Shown in pieces: positions 25,606-34,115 of a stretch of DNA of 64,000 nt. Origin of the DNA: Corynebacterium sp. MSK041 (GTDB taxonomy: Bacteria > Actinomycetota > Actinomycetes > Mycobacteriales > Mycobacteriaceae); the NCBI RefSeq assembly GCF_030232265.1, contig NZ_JASPJK010000001.1, forward strand, positions 62,001-126,000, given 5' to 3'. Position 1 is the stretch's first letter. Each line of letters starts with the position of its first letter. A program made the position numbers and the translations under genes. The notes beneath the pieces are model-generated. The model was not told the DNA's origin. It worked only from the letters and a program-made list of their open reading frames with translations, and ran no database searches.

Positions 25606-27558
25606 GTGAAGAAGATTTTCCGCAATACAGTTGCGGGCCTGGCCGCCAGTGCCCTTGTCGCCGGTGTGCTCACCGCACCGCAAGCAGCGGCAGAAGCACC
25701 CAAAACAACTGATGTCAATCTCCCGTTGGCGTGCTACGTGTACCCGAAGGGGCGTGCAGCCTGGCTTAAAACAGCTCTTGACATGGGCAATGATTTTGCA
25801 TTGTCGATGAAGGCGACTGCCCCTGAGACCGTCGAGGTCGGTGACGAATTTGAGTATGTCATTGACCCCGGAACCGTTGTGCTTCCAACCGAGATGAAGG
25901 CGCAGGGGCAGACAGTGGAAGCCAAGTACATCTCCCAGGCGAACCTGTGGATCGATCTGCCTGAAAACGTTGAGCTGGTTTCCTTTGAGTACGACAAGAC
26001 AACCCCGCTGAAGTTCAACGTGCTGCAGGATGGCAACCGCCTCCGTTTCGTCGGTGAGAACCGACGCGACGATTCCCATACCGTTGGACCAGTAGGGTTC
26101 ACGGGAAAACCCGTCGGCGACAACCCCGCAGAATGGGCGGGTAAGCCAGGCAGTCGCTGGTTCTACGGTGGTGCCCATTTCAATGCTGGAGATGCTAAGA
26201 GGGGTAAGTTGCCAAAAGTGACTTTGAAGCTCAAAGCCACCGGCTCTCCTGGTAGCACCGCTCAAGCGACAATCCGGAATGCTGATGCGAAGAACAATCC
26301 TCCAGAAGCATTTGTCCAAGGGCTTCTGAACGGCAAGATTGCTGGGAGGACATTTAACGGTTTGGCTCGCTGTGGGTTGTCTGAGGACTACACGGGTCGC
26401 GGCGCTAGAAAGGCGCCGGCTACGCCTTTCCCAGCAGTGACAATCGTGGAAAAGCCGGAACCGACCCCAGAGCCGGAGCCAAGTCCGGAACCGTCCGAAG
26501 AACCAACCCCGGAACCACCGAGTTCGGAGCCAACTTCTCCTGAATCCGAGACACCGAAGGAATCAGAGCCGACGAAGAGTTCTGAGTCTTCGACGACGGA
26601 GAAGAAGCCTTCCGAGGATCCGAAGCCGTCGTCTACGAAGACTGAGCCGACTAAGGAGCCGGAACCGTCGCCGACGAAGTCGTCGACCTCTAAGTCCGAG
26701 CCGACCAAGGATCCTGAGACGCCGAAGGAATCCACGACGTCGACTACTTCTACGACAACGACCTCGCAGGCAGAGTCCTCGACGCCTACCAAGGATCCGG
26801 AGCCGTCGAAGAGTTCTGAGTCGTCGACGACGGAGACGAAGCCTTCCGAGGATCCGAAGCCGTCGTCTACGAAGACTGAACCGACCAAGGAGCCGGAACC
26901 GACGAAGGAGCCAGAACCGTCGAAGGAATCGGAGACGTCGACTACTTCTACGACAACGACCTCGCAGGCAGAGTCCACGACGCCTACCAAGGAATCGGAG
27001 CCGTCGAAGAGTTCTGAGTCATCGACGACGGAGACGAAGCCTTCCGAGGATCCGAAGCCGTCGACTACGAAGACTGAGCCGACCAAGGAGCCGGAACCGT
27101 CACCGACGAAGCCGTCGACCTCCAAGTCCGAGCCGACTAAGGAGCCGGAGACACCGAAGGAATCCACGACGCCGACTACTTCTACGACAACGACCTCGCA
27201 GGCAGAGTCCACGACGCCTACCAAGGAATCGGAGCCGTCCAAGGAAACTGAGACTTCCAAGGATTCGGAAACATCAACGACAGAGGCGCCATCCTCCGAG
27301 ACCGAGCCGACGAAGGAACCGGAGACATCTACGGAAACCACGACTCCGACAACCAGCCCGACGACGACTACTACGACGACGCCGGCACCGCAGAATGGGT
27401 CTTCGGGCTCCAGTGATGGTTCGGCCGATAGTGATTTTTCCTCCAACCCGGTGAGGAAGGGATTCTTCATCGCCTTCTGGGTTGCTTTGGGGCTGCTCGG
27501 TTTGACCGCGTTTGGGAACTGGCTAAAGCAGCACTGCGACTTCAAGTGGCCGTTCTAA
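25606..27558 (+). CDS. Surface-exposed protein with Ser/Thr/Pro/Glu tandem repeats
   Basis: 650 aa. A Sec signal peptide (VAGLAASALVAGVLTAPQAAA) is followed by a folded domain of ~230 residues with two Cys (LACYVY, ARCGLS). Then come ~310 residues of low-complexity ST/PE/K repeats in three full and one partial copies, and a C-terminal transmembrane helix (KGFFIAFWVALGLLGLTAF) with tail KQHCDFKWPF. There is no LPxTG, so anchoring is by the membrane helix and the repeats probably span the cell wall. The GTG start at 25606 follows CTGGAG. Neither ligand nor family is recognised. Confidence 0.8.
   Translation: MKKIFRNTVAGLAASALVAGVLTAPQAAAEAPKTTDVNLPLACYVYPKGRAAWLKTALDMGNDFALSMKATAPETVEVGDEFEYVIDPGTVVLPTEMKAQGQTVEAKYISQANLWIDLPENVELVSFEYDKTTPLKFNVLQDGNRLRFVGENRRDDSHTVGPVGFTGKPVGDNPAEWAGKPGSRWFYGGAHFNAGDAKRGKLPKVTLKLKATGSPGSTAQATIRNADAKNNPPEAFVQGLLNGKIAGRTFNGLARCGLSEDYTGRGARKAPATPFPAVTIVEKPEPTPEPEPSPEPSEEPTPEPPSSEPTSPESETPKESEPTKSSESSTTEKKPSEDPKPSSTKTEPTKEPEPSPTKSSTSKSEPTKDPETPKESTTSTTSTTTTSQAESSTPTKDPEPSKSSESSTTETKPSEDPKPSSTKTEPTKEPEPTKEPEPSKESETSTTSTTTTSQAESTTPTKESEPSKSSESSTTETKPSEDPKPSTTKTEPTKEPEPSPTKPSTSKSEPTKEPETPKESTTPTTSTTTTSQAESTTPTKESEPSKETETSKDSETSTTEAPSSETEPTKEPETSTETTTPTTSPTTTTTTTPAPQNGSSGSSDGSADSDFSSNPVRKGFFIAFWVALGLLGLTAFGNWLKQHCDFKWPF
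26557..27340 (+). repeat. In-frame tandem repeats (78/66/78 codons + partial)
   Basis: Copies begin at 26557, 26791, 26989 and 27223, each starting with codons for K-E/D-S/P-EP. Unit lengths are 234, 198 and 234 nt; copy 2 lacks 36 nt (12 codons) relative to 1 and 3. DNA identity between copies is high enough for slippage or recombination to change stalk length. Confidence 0.85.
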
Positions 27559-28736
27559 ACCACGGGCCCGTTGATGGCAGCGATGGCGTTTGCCAGCAAG
27601 GCCGTGAAGAAAGGCACTGAGTCGGGGTAGATGTACTCGTAGCGGGCGTGCGCGCCAGCGCCGCCGGCGCCGAGGCCACAGACAACGGGGACGCCGATGG
27701 CGGAGATGAAGTTCGCGTCGGAACCGCCACCGACGGCGATGCCCTTCAAATCGTCATGGCCCAACCGAGAGGCTTGGGTTTTCAGAACCTGGAACAGCGC
27801 CTCCGTCCCGGCGGTGTGCTGCATGGGTGGGCGGTTCCAGCTGCTGTTCACGGAGATGGACACGCGGGGGTCGGTGGGGGTGATGGTGGCTAGGGTGGCG
27901 TCGATACGCTCTGTTTCCTCCGGCACCCAGTGGCGGACATCGATCTTCGCGGACGCTGTACCAGCGACAACGTTGGCGCCGGAGCCGCCGGTGATCACGC
28001 CGACGTTGACTGTCGTGCCCTTCTCCGCATCGCCGAGTTTCGCGGCTTCGAGGCAGAACTCCATGAGGGCGATGATGGCGCTGGCGCCTTTCTCCGGTTC
28101 AAGGCCCGCGTGCGCCTCAATGCCCGTGGCTGTGACGGTGATGTCGCCGATGCCTTTGCGTGCGACCTTCACGTTGTCGCCCACGCTGGCTTCCAGTACG
28201 AATGCGGCATCCGCGCCACGCGCAGCGTTCTCGATGATGTGTTGGGAGGCAGGTGAGCCGATCTCCTCATCACCGTTGAAAATATAGGTGACGTCGGGGT
28301 GGGGGAGGCCCGCGCGACGAAGCAATGTAAGCGCCCAGATGCCTTGCGTGAGCCCGATTTTCATGTCAAACAACCCTGGTCCGGACAGGCGTTCCCGCGG
28401 GTCATCGTGGGGTGGTGGGTTCCACGCGGCGACCGTTCCCGCAGGCCACACCGTGTCATAATGCCCCGCGATCACCACGCGCCCCGGTGCGCTGCCACGA
28501 TACGTGCGCACCACGATGTCGCCGTACTCACCGCCGCTGAAACGCTCCTGCTCATCAGGGCCACCAAGACGCTTATCGACGACCCCCAGCAACCCCTCCA
28601 ACCCCTCATCCAACCGTGGCTTGTCAAAGCTGTACGTCTCCATGTTCACCAACGTCATGGCATCCGCGATCATGTCATCGATGACAGCCTCGGCAGCGGA
28701 GAGGGGAAGGAGTGGGTTCTGTGCTGGGTTGCTCAT
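27555..28736 (-). CDS. M20-family metallopeptidase (carboxypeptidase G2-like)
   Basis: 393 aa. Zn ligands and catalytic residues of the family are seen: VIAGHYDTVWP (His-x-Asp), GLFDMKIG (bridging Asp), FNGDEEIGSP (Glu-Glu), and the lid domain TGIEAHAGLEPEKGASAI. Closest in layout to glutamate carboxypeptidase/CPG2 hydrolysing N-acyl or folate-like amides; the true substrate is unknown. Cytosolic, no signal peptide. Its stop nearly abuts the convergent surface-protein gene. Confidence 0.88.
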   Translation of the reverse strand: MSNPAQNPLLPLSAAEAVIDDMIADAMTLVNMETYSFDKPRLDEGLEGLLGVVDKRLGGPDEQERFSGGEYGDIVVRTYRGSAPGRVVIAGHYDTVWPAGTVAAWNPPPHDDPRERLSGPGLFDMKIGLTQGIWALTLLRRAGLPHPDVTYIFNGDEEIGSPASQHIIENAARGADAAFVLEASVGDNVKVARKGIGDITVTATGIEAHAGLEPEKGASAIIALMEFCLEAAKLGDAEKGTTVNVGVITGGSGANVVAGTASAKIDVRHWVPEETERIDATLATITPTDPRVSISVNSSWNRPPMQHTAGTEALFQVLKTQASRLGHDDLKGIAVGGGSDANFISAIGVPVVCGLGAGGAGAHARYEYIYPDSVPFFTALLANAIAAINGPVV

Positions 28737-28807
28737 AGATCCGATTGTGCCAGCGCTGTCAGGGCTGCCGGGATTGCGTGTCTCGCACCCCGGCTAGGCT
28801 GGCGAGC

Positions 28808-29629
28808 ATGCAACTGAACTTGACGGGTCCGGGCTGGGACGATGTGACGGTGTCGGCGGCGTTGTTGTCGGGAGACGGCAGCGTGCTGGCCGAACAAGGG
28901 GACCAGGAGCAGGTCTATGAACTGGCCAGTGTGACCAAGCTGTTGGCCGCTTACGCCTTCCTCATGGCAGTCGAAGAGGGAGTGTTTGAGCTGCACACGC
29001 CGTGTGGGCCGGAGGGGTCCACGGTCCGACACCTTTTAGCGCATGCCTCCGGGGTGGGCTTCAATGACCGGAAGTCACAGAAGCGGCCGGGGGAGCGACG
29101 GATTTACTCCTCGGCAGGTTTTGAGATTCTGGCCGAGGCATTGGAACAGGAAACCGGCATGAGCTTCGCGGACTACGCCCGCGAGGGAGTGTTCGAGCCG
29201 CTTGGGATGCACAACACGGAGATCTACGGCTCGGCCGGCCACGGGGGACGTTCCACGGTCGCGGACCTCACTGCGTTTGTGAAGGAACTGCTGTCCCCGC
29301 AGTTGCTCGCCCCAGAGACACTGGCGGAGGCTTACACCAACCAGTTCGGGGACCTGCGCGGCATTGTGCCTGGTTACGGCATGCAAAAACCCTGCCCGTG
29401 GGGGCTGGGTTTTGAGATCAAGGGCGAGAAATCACCTCACTGGACCGGCGACACCATGCCGCCGGAGACAGTTGGGCACTTCGGGATGAGCGGGACGTAT
29501 GTGTGGGTGGTGCCGGGCGGGGGGACGTCGATAAGCGCTGCGATGGTGGTGCTCACTGACCGCGAGTTCGGTGACTGGGCAAAACCCCTGTGGCAAGAGA
29601 CGAACACGCGGATCTACCACTCGCTATGA
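28808..29629 (+). CDS. Serine beta-lactamase-fold hydrolase
   Basis: 273 aa. Catalytic Ser-x-x-Lys in LASVTKLLAAY, Tyr motif in RIYSSAGFEILAEAL, and a downstream HFGMSGTYVW. Typical of class C beta-lactamase/EstB-like esterases, with no signal peptide, so a cytosolic esterase or peptidase is likelier than antibiotic resistance. ATG 28808 is preferred to the upstream 28745 extension, which is Cys/Arg-rich junk overlapping the divergent gene's promoter. Confidence 0.82.
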   Translation: MQLNLTGPGWDDVTVSAALLSGDGSVLAEQGDQEQVYELASVTKLLAAYAFLMAVEEGVFELHTPCGPEGSTVRHLLAHASGVGFNDRKSQKRPGERRIYSSAGFEILAEALEQETGMSFADYAREGVFEPLGMHNTEIYGSAGHGGRSTVADLTAFVKELLSPQLLAPETLAEAYTNQFGDLRGIVPGYGMQKPCPWGLGFEIKGEKSPHWTGDTMPPETVGHFGMSGTYVWVVPGGGTSISAAMVVLTDREFGDWAKPLWQETNTRIYHSL

Positions 29630-29636
29630 TGACCTC

Positions 29637-30530
29637 GTGTATTTCGGAGGAATCGACAACGCGGTAGGCCAAGCCATCGCGATCCTAGATCTCATCGGCG
29701 TGTTCCTGAACGCATTGATCGGTGGGACAGTTGCGCGCCGATTGCGTTTCGACGCAGTCGGGTTCATGCTCATCGCCATCATCTCCGCCATGGCCGGTGG
29801 CATGATGCGCGACGCCCTGATTGGCAATACCCCCGTCGCCGCGCTATCCAGCCCCTGGTACATCAGCATCGCTCTCGTCGGCGCGTTAGTGGCCTTCCTG
29901 ATGAACCTGCGTGGTTACGTGTGGGAAATCACGCGCTTCCACGCTGACATGGTGATTCTGGGTGTGTGGTGCACCACCGGCACCGTCACCGCACTTGGCA
30001 TGGGGGTGTCCTGGATTGGCTGCATTCTCATGGGCGTGATCACCGCGACGGGCGGCATGGTCATCCGCGAGGTACTCATCGGGCGTATCCCCCGCATCCT
30101 CAACGACCAGCAAATGTACGTCGTGCCCGCAATCGTTGGTTCCGCCACGGCGTTGGTTTTGTACCAAGCTGCAGACCCATCGGTGGCGCTCGCGGTTGCA
30201 CCGCTGACCGCGTTCATCCTCGGGACCGTTGCGTACTGGGCTAAGTGGTACGTGCCGGCGAGCAATGAAGCCGGCCGCTTTGATATCTGGATGACCAAGC
30301 TTGTGAGCGTCATCGAACCTAAAAAGGTGCGTGAGTGGCGCCTTGAAAAGGAAGCCACCATGCACGACGACCCGCTTGCCGATGACGGCGTCATGCCCAC
30401 TAAAGGCGAAGTCCGCGACCAACTGGATGGGAGTGCAGAACCTACCCCCGAAGAGTTCCTTGCCGCATTGTTCCGCGTCTACGTGGACCGGCATGGGGAG
30501 GGCTCGTCCGAGGGGTGGGCGCGGGATTAA
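29637..30530 (+). CDS. TRIC/YadS-type membrane channel (UPF0126)
   Basis: 297 aa from GTG 29637, 7 bp after the hydrolase stop. Two repeats of three transmembrane helices with the UPF0126 glycine motifs (SAMAGGMMRDALIGNTPVAAL and TATGGMVIREVLIGRIP, each split by short gaps). Bacterial TRIC homologues conduct K+ or other small cations. An unusual ~95-residue soluble C-terminal tail (KEATMHDDPLADDG...) follows the helices; similar tails occur in corynebacteria, function unknown. Confidence 0.85.
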   Translation: MYFGGIDNAVGQAIAILDLIGVFLNALIGGTVARRLRFDAVGFMLIAIISAMAGGMMRDALIGNTPVAALSSPWYISIALVGALVAFLMNLRGYVWEITRFHADMVILGVWCTTGTVTALGMGVSWIGCILMGVITATGGMVIREVLIGRIPRILNDQQMYVVPAIVGSATALVLYQAADPSVALAVAPLTAFILGTVAYWAKWYVPASNEAGRFDIWMTKLVSVIEPKKVREWRLEKEATMHDDPLADDGVMPTKGEVRDQLDGSAEPTPEEFLAALFRVYVDRHGEGSSEGWARD

Positions 30531-30551
30531 TGCTCGTCTGGGAGTGTCGAG

Positions 30552-30570
30552 CCTCAAGTGCCACTTGAGG
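30552..30570. terminator. Hairpin after the channel gene
   Basis: CCTCAAGTG, single-base centre, CACTTGAGG: perfect 9-bp arms 21 bp after the stop. No U-tract. The remaining gap to 30747 also holds small GC-rich inverted repeats (GACGAGCCTCGTC; GCGCGCGCTGCGCGCGC). Confidence 0.45.
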
Positions 30571-30747
30571 GATTGGGGGTATAAAGCGCAGGTTGAGGGT
30601 TGTCCGTGTGGCTAGTGGGAAGGAACAATTGCCATGAGTCACATGAGGGCGTAGGGGAAGACGAGCCTCGTCTTGACGTATTAGTTGCACATGTTGCGCG
30701 CGCTGCGCGCGCACGGTGCGTCACTAGCGAAAGGACTGATCCCCTCC

Positions 30748-31107
30748 ATGACCACCACACTCATCGCCCCCACCTGCGTACGCACCCAGCCACGCCAAAG
30801 TCCCGTCCAGCGGGCGGTATTGACCATTCACGGGATGCCACGACATCTCCGCCTCCGCGTTGAAGAGCTCATGGCCGTGCACTTGAGCCCGCCCGCTGCG
30901 CTGGGTGATGGGTCTGGGTCTGCTTTTGGGGTGCTAGATCCAGAGGACATCTGGGACACCATCTGGTTCACCCGCTGGCGCAATGACAGTTCTAACCGCA
31001 CCATTGCGTGCCGCGAAGTGATCGTGGCGCCGGCCCACGAGTTGTCCGAGTTCCGCGCACACTTGGCCGAACTTTCTGGGACTTTCCGGTTCCACGCGAG
31101 TGTTTAA
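30748..31107 (+). CDS. Hypothetical protein
   Basis: 119 aa, not recognised. Basic N-terminus, then a segment LTIHGMPRHLRLRVEELMAVHL and FRAHLAELSGTFRFHASV at the end. No signal peptide or membrane segment. ATG 30748 follows AAAGGA at long spacing; an in-frame upstream extension overlaps a GC-rich hairpin and is less likely. Confidence 0.55.
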   Translation: MTTTLIAPTCVRTQPRQSPVQRAVLTIHGMPRHLRLRVEELMAVHLSPPAALGDGSGSAFGVLDPEDIWDTIWFTRWRNDSSNRTIACREVIVAPAHELSEFRAHLAELSGTFRFHASV

Positions 31108-31127
31108 GGGGCAGGTTTTAAAGCCGG

Positions 31128-31216
31128 GTGAAGGATTTTGCCTCCAGTCACCGCGGGCACTCCTAGAAGCCCAGGCCGGTTCTTCTCGGTTCTGGAGGAG
31201 TGCGCAAATCCTTCAC
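31128..31216. repeat. 89-bp element with GTGAAGGATTT/AAATCCTTCAC inverted ends (copy 2)
   Basis: GTGAAGGATTT at 31128-31138 pairs with AAATCCTTCAC at 31206-31216, sharing its 9-bp core with the element after eno. Between convergent genes; the last 4 bp overlap the end of the ACP gene. Confidence 0.5.
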
Positions 31217-31530
31217 TCGGCCCCAGCAAGGTACTCAGCCATGTCCCCCAGGGTGTCCCAGGAACTGAACAACTCCTCATCAATCCGCACGCCAAAGTGG
31301 TCTTCCGCGCGCACGACGAACTCGATTTGGGTCAGGGAATCCACGTCCAGGCCATCGAGGGTGTCCGCAGGGGAGATTGATTGCGCATCCTCGACAACAC
31401 CAACCTTGCTCAGTAGTGCGCATAGCTGGGCAAACGCATCACCATCACGGGGGACGGTTTGTTCCTCAGGCTCACTGGCGGGGGCATCAAAACCAAATTT
31501 GGCTAGGTCTAGGCGTTGGGAAAGCTCCAT
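31213..31530 (-). CDS. acpM: Acyl carrier protein
   Basis: 105 aa, acidic, with the phosphopantetheine Ser in LDVDSLTQIEFV and the terminal helix TLGDMAEYLAG. A 25-residue N-terminal extension compared with E. coli AcpP is present, as in some actinobacterial ACPs. It serves type I/II fatty acid or mycolate synthesis. Single gene, divergent from the alpha/beta hydrolase with 36 bp between starts. Confidence 0.88.
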   Translation of the reverse strand: MELSQRLDLAKFGFDAPASEPEEQTVPRDGDAFAQLCALLSKVGVVEDAQSISPADTLDGLDVDSLTQIEFVVRAEDHFGVRIDEELFSSWDTLGDMAEYLAGAE

Positions 31531-31566
31531 GCGGCCATTGTGCCACTAGCGGCTACGATCAACGGC

Positions 31567-32544
31567 ATGTCGGTTGCCCGGAATCTGCGTGCTGTCCTAG
31601 AGCTCTGTACCCCTGCTTGGGATCGTGCGCACCGGGCCGAAAGCGGTGCCCCGGGGCTCACCGGTATGCGGGAGGGCACCACGCGCAATGGGCAGATCGC
31701 GGTGCACTGGTATGAGTCGGGCCCACAGGACGCGCCCCTGACCATTCTGTATGTGCACGGCTTCAATATCTCATCGCAGTCCTTCTACCTGCAGGAGCGC
31801 GCCCTAAAACCGCTGGGAATCCGCCAACTGTTAGTGGATGTGCGGGGGCATGGCCTTACTACTGCCGACAGCCCAGCGGAGCTGAGTGTGGATCGTGCGG
31901 CTGATGATGTGATGGCGGTGCTCGCAGACCGCGGCGTCACAGGGCCCGTGATCGTGGTGGGCCACTCCCTGGGCGGTCCGATTTCGTTATCCCTGATCCG
32001 CCGCTATGCCGGCGAGCCAGGCGGATTTGATCTGGCTGGCAGTGTGCAGATCTCCTCGGCAGTGGACCCATTCACGGAACGTGGCTTGCCGCTGGCCCTG
32101 GGTGGCAAGGCGGGAACGGCTCTGTACCGTGCGGTGCAGGCGATGCCGGGGCTGTCAGAGGCAGTGCGGGTGGGAGTGACATCTGCCTTGGCACCGCTTT
32201 TGGCAGTGGGCTTTTATGCCGGGCACGTGCCCTGGGAAATTATCCGCTTCCACGCCGACATGATTCAGGGCACACCGCTGCGCACCTATGAGGGCTTCTT
32301 TCCGGACCTGCGCGAACATTCTGAACGGGGAGTGGAGGCAAAGCTCAAGGGAGTTCCCGGCTACATCCTGGTGGGGGAGCTAGACACCGTGGCGCCTCTG
32401 GAGCAATCGGAAGCGCTCCATGAAGTGTGGCCGGATGCTGCGCTACAGGTGCTGCCGCAGTCGGGGCACATGCCGCCATTGGATGCGGCGGGGGCGGTGA
32501 CAGCGGCGGTCATGCGGTTGGTGGCTAAGCTCCAAACCCGCTAG
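31567..32544 (+). CDS. Alpha/beta hydrolase
   Basis: 325 aa. Nucleophile elbow VVGHSLGGPISLS, oxyanion HG in LYVHGFNISSQSF, and catalytic His in LPQSGHMPPLD. Lipase/esterase-like cytosolic enzyme with unknown substrate. ATG 31567 is chosen because the upstream in-frame extension overlaps the divergent ACP start. The stop overlaps the convergent monooxygenase by 4 bp. Confidence 0.85.
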   Translation: MSVARNLRAVLELCTPAWDRAHRAESGAPGLTGMREGTTRNGQIAVHWYESGPQDAPLTILYVHGFNISSQSFYLQERALKPLGIRQLLVDVRGHGLTTADSPAELSVDRAADDVMAVLADRGVTGPVIVVGHSLGGPISLSLIRRYAGEPGGFDLAGSVQISSAVDPFTERGLPLALGGKAGTALYRAVQAMPGLSEAVRVGVTSALAPLLAVGFYAGHVPWEIIRFHADMIQGTPLRTYEGFFPDLREHSERGVEAKLKGVPGYILVGELDTVAPLEQSEALHEVWPDAALQVLPQSGHMPPLDAAGAVTAAVMRLVAKLQTR

Positions 32545-34052
32545 GAGAACACCATGTCCTTACGCAGGTCGGTGCTTTTGCGGCCCCAGGTTCGATACTC
32601 GTGGATGTAGTCCTGGGTAAACGCCCACGGGTCCGCCTCGGCCTGGGTGGGCAGGTCCTTGCGTGCGCGGACGAGGTAGCCGGAGTCCATGTTCATCAAC
32701 GGGACGTCGGCGCTGAGGTGCGCGGGGAAGCGGGGTGTGGCGGTGGTGTAACCGTCGGCGGACATGAGCTTCCACAGGCGGCACATGTAGCGGGACACCA
32801 AATCCGCGCGCAAGGTCCAAGACTGGTTGAGGTAGCCCACCGTGAAGGAGAAATTGGGCAGGCCATCCACCATGAGTCCGCGGTAAGCAACGGCGGAGGG
32901 GACCGGCTTTTCTTCGCCGTCCACCGAGATGGTGGCGCCGCCAAAGACCTGAATGTCCAGGCCGGTTGCTGTGATGATGATGTCCGCCGGTAGGAAAGAC
33001 CCATCTTGAAGCTCGATGCCGTCTGCTGTCACGGTGGCGATCTTGCCGGTAACAACCGTGGCGCCGTCCTGCATGGCCTTGAAAAAGTCACCGTCCGGGG
33101 ACTTGCACACGCGCTGGTCCCACGGGCCATACGGCGGGTTGAAGTGGGCGAGGATGTCCTTGAACGGGATGTACATGCGGTTGAGAAGCATGAAGTAGCC
33201 ACGAGCCAGGCGCGGGAAACCCTGACATAGCCAGTACTGCATCATGTCGCGCCCGATGTGAAGGGCGCGGGCGGTGGCTAAGGCGCGCGTTTCTGGCATG
33301 AGTTTTGTGGTCACGGCGGTGATGTTGTCACGATTGGGTAGCGGCGCCACGTAGGTGGGGGTGCGCTGCAGCATGGTCACGTCCGCACCAGCTTCATGCA
33401 GAGCGGGCAGGAGCGTCACAGCGGTGGCGCCGGAGCCGATGATGATGGCTTTCTTCCCTGCCATATCCAGATTCGACGGCCAGTGCTGGGGGTGGATGAG
33501 TGTGCCGGTGAAACGCTCCATGCCCGGGATGTCCGCAGTGAAACCCCGGTTGTGCTTGTAGTAGCCGGAGGAAAAGTGCAGGCGCTTGGCCCACACGGTG
33601 TGCTCGGTCAGTGGCGCGTCCTCGGGTGCGTTGCCCTCGGGGATGGGCTGGCCATCGTTGCGGGTCAGCATGGTCACTTCCCACAGGCCAGCAGAAGAAT
33701 CAAAGTTCGCGCTCTTCACCCAGGTGTGCAGGGTCAGGCGATCAAATACACCTTCTTCGCGCGCGACATCCTCAATGTATTGCTGGATCCGCTCGCCTGA
33801 ACCCAGGCTGCCCTTGTGTGGCCACCGCTTGAATGGAAAGGAGAACGTGGCCATGTCCGAATCGGAGCGGATGCCCGGGTATGTAAAGGTCACCCAGGTA
33901 CCGCCGACAGCCTTGTTGGAATCAACGATCTGCCAATTCCAATCCGGAAAGTTCTCGTTGACATGGTGCGCCAAGTCGATGCCACTCAGTCCAGCACCGA
34001 CGATGAACAGGTCCAACGGGTTCTCGCGGGAGGATGTATCCAATCGGCTCAT
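32541..34052 (-). CDS. FAD-containing Baeyer-Villiger-type monooxygenase (EthA-like)
   Basis: 503 aa. N-terminal FAD site FIVGAGLSGIDLAHH, Baeyer-Villiger fingerprint FTGTLIHPQHW, and second dinucleotide motif AIIIGSGATAVTLLPAL. Sequence style matches mycobacterial EthA, which oxidises ketones and thioamides with NADPH and O2. Substrate here unknown. Downstream of aceE on the same strand with a 63-bp gap containing an inverted repeat. Confidence 0.9.
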   Translation of the reverse strand: MSRLDTSSRENPLDLFIVGAGLSGIDLAHHVNENFPDWNWQIVDSNKAVGGTWVTFTYPGIRSDSDMATFSFPFKRWPHKGSLGSGERIQQYIEDVAREEGVFDRLTLHTWVKSANFDSSAGLWEVTMLTRNDGQPIPEGNAPEDAPLTEHTVWAKRLHFSSGYYKHNRGFTADIPGMERFTGTLIHPQHWPSNLDMAGKKAIIIGSGATAVTLLPALHEAGADVTMLQRTPTYVAPLPNRDNITAVTTKLMPETRALATARALHIGRDMMQYWLCQGFPRLARGYFMLLNRMYIPFKDILAHFNPPYGPWDQRVCKSPDGDFFKAMQDGATVVTGKIATVTADGIELQDGSFLPADIIITATGLDIQVFGGATISVDGEEKPVPSAVAYRGLMVDGLPNFSFTVGYLNQSWTLRADLVSRYMCRLWKLMSADGYTTATPRFPAHLSADVPLMNMDSGYLVRARKDLPTQAEADPWAFTQDYIHEYRTWGRKSTDLRKDMVFS

Positions 34053-34064
34053 GGGGTAGACGAT

Positions 34065-34110
34065 AACAAGTAATTAGCGCTGCCAAATTAAAACAGGTTA
34101 ATTGCTTGTT
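34065..34110 (-). terminator. Inverted repeat between aceE and the monooxygenase gene
   Basis: AACAAGTAATTA (34065-34076) against TTAATTGCTTGTT (34098-34110), one mismatch, AT-rich. Possible aceE terminator. Confidence 0.4.
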
Positions 34111-34115
34111 CGTGC

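Noticed and set aside
26557-27340. CRISPR-like or intergenic repeat
   Set aside because: Repeats are in frame with a secreted protein and encode a Ser/Thr/Pro/Glu stalk without unique spacers.
26388-27545. 385-aa minus-strand ORF rich in Val/Ser/Asp
   Set aside because: Antisense shadow of the repeat protein.
25606-27558. Sortase-anchored LPxTG protein
   Set aside because: No LPxTG or close variant precedes the C-terminal helix.
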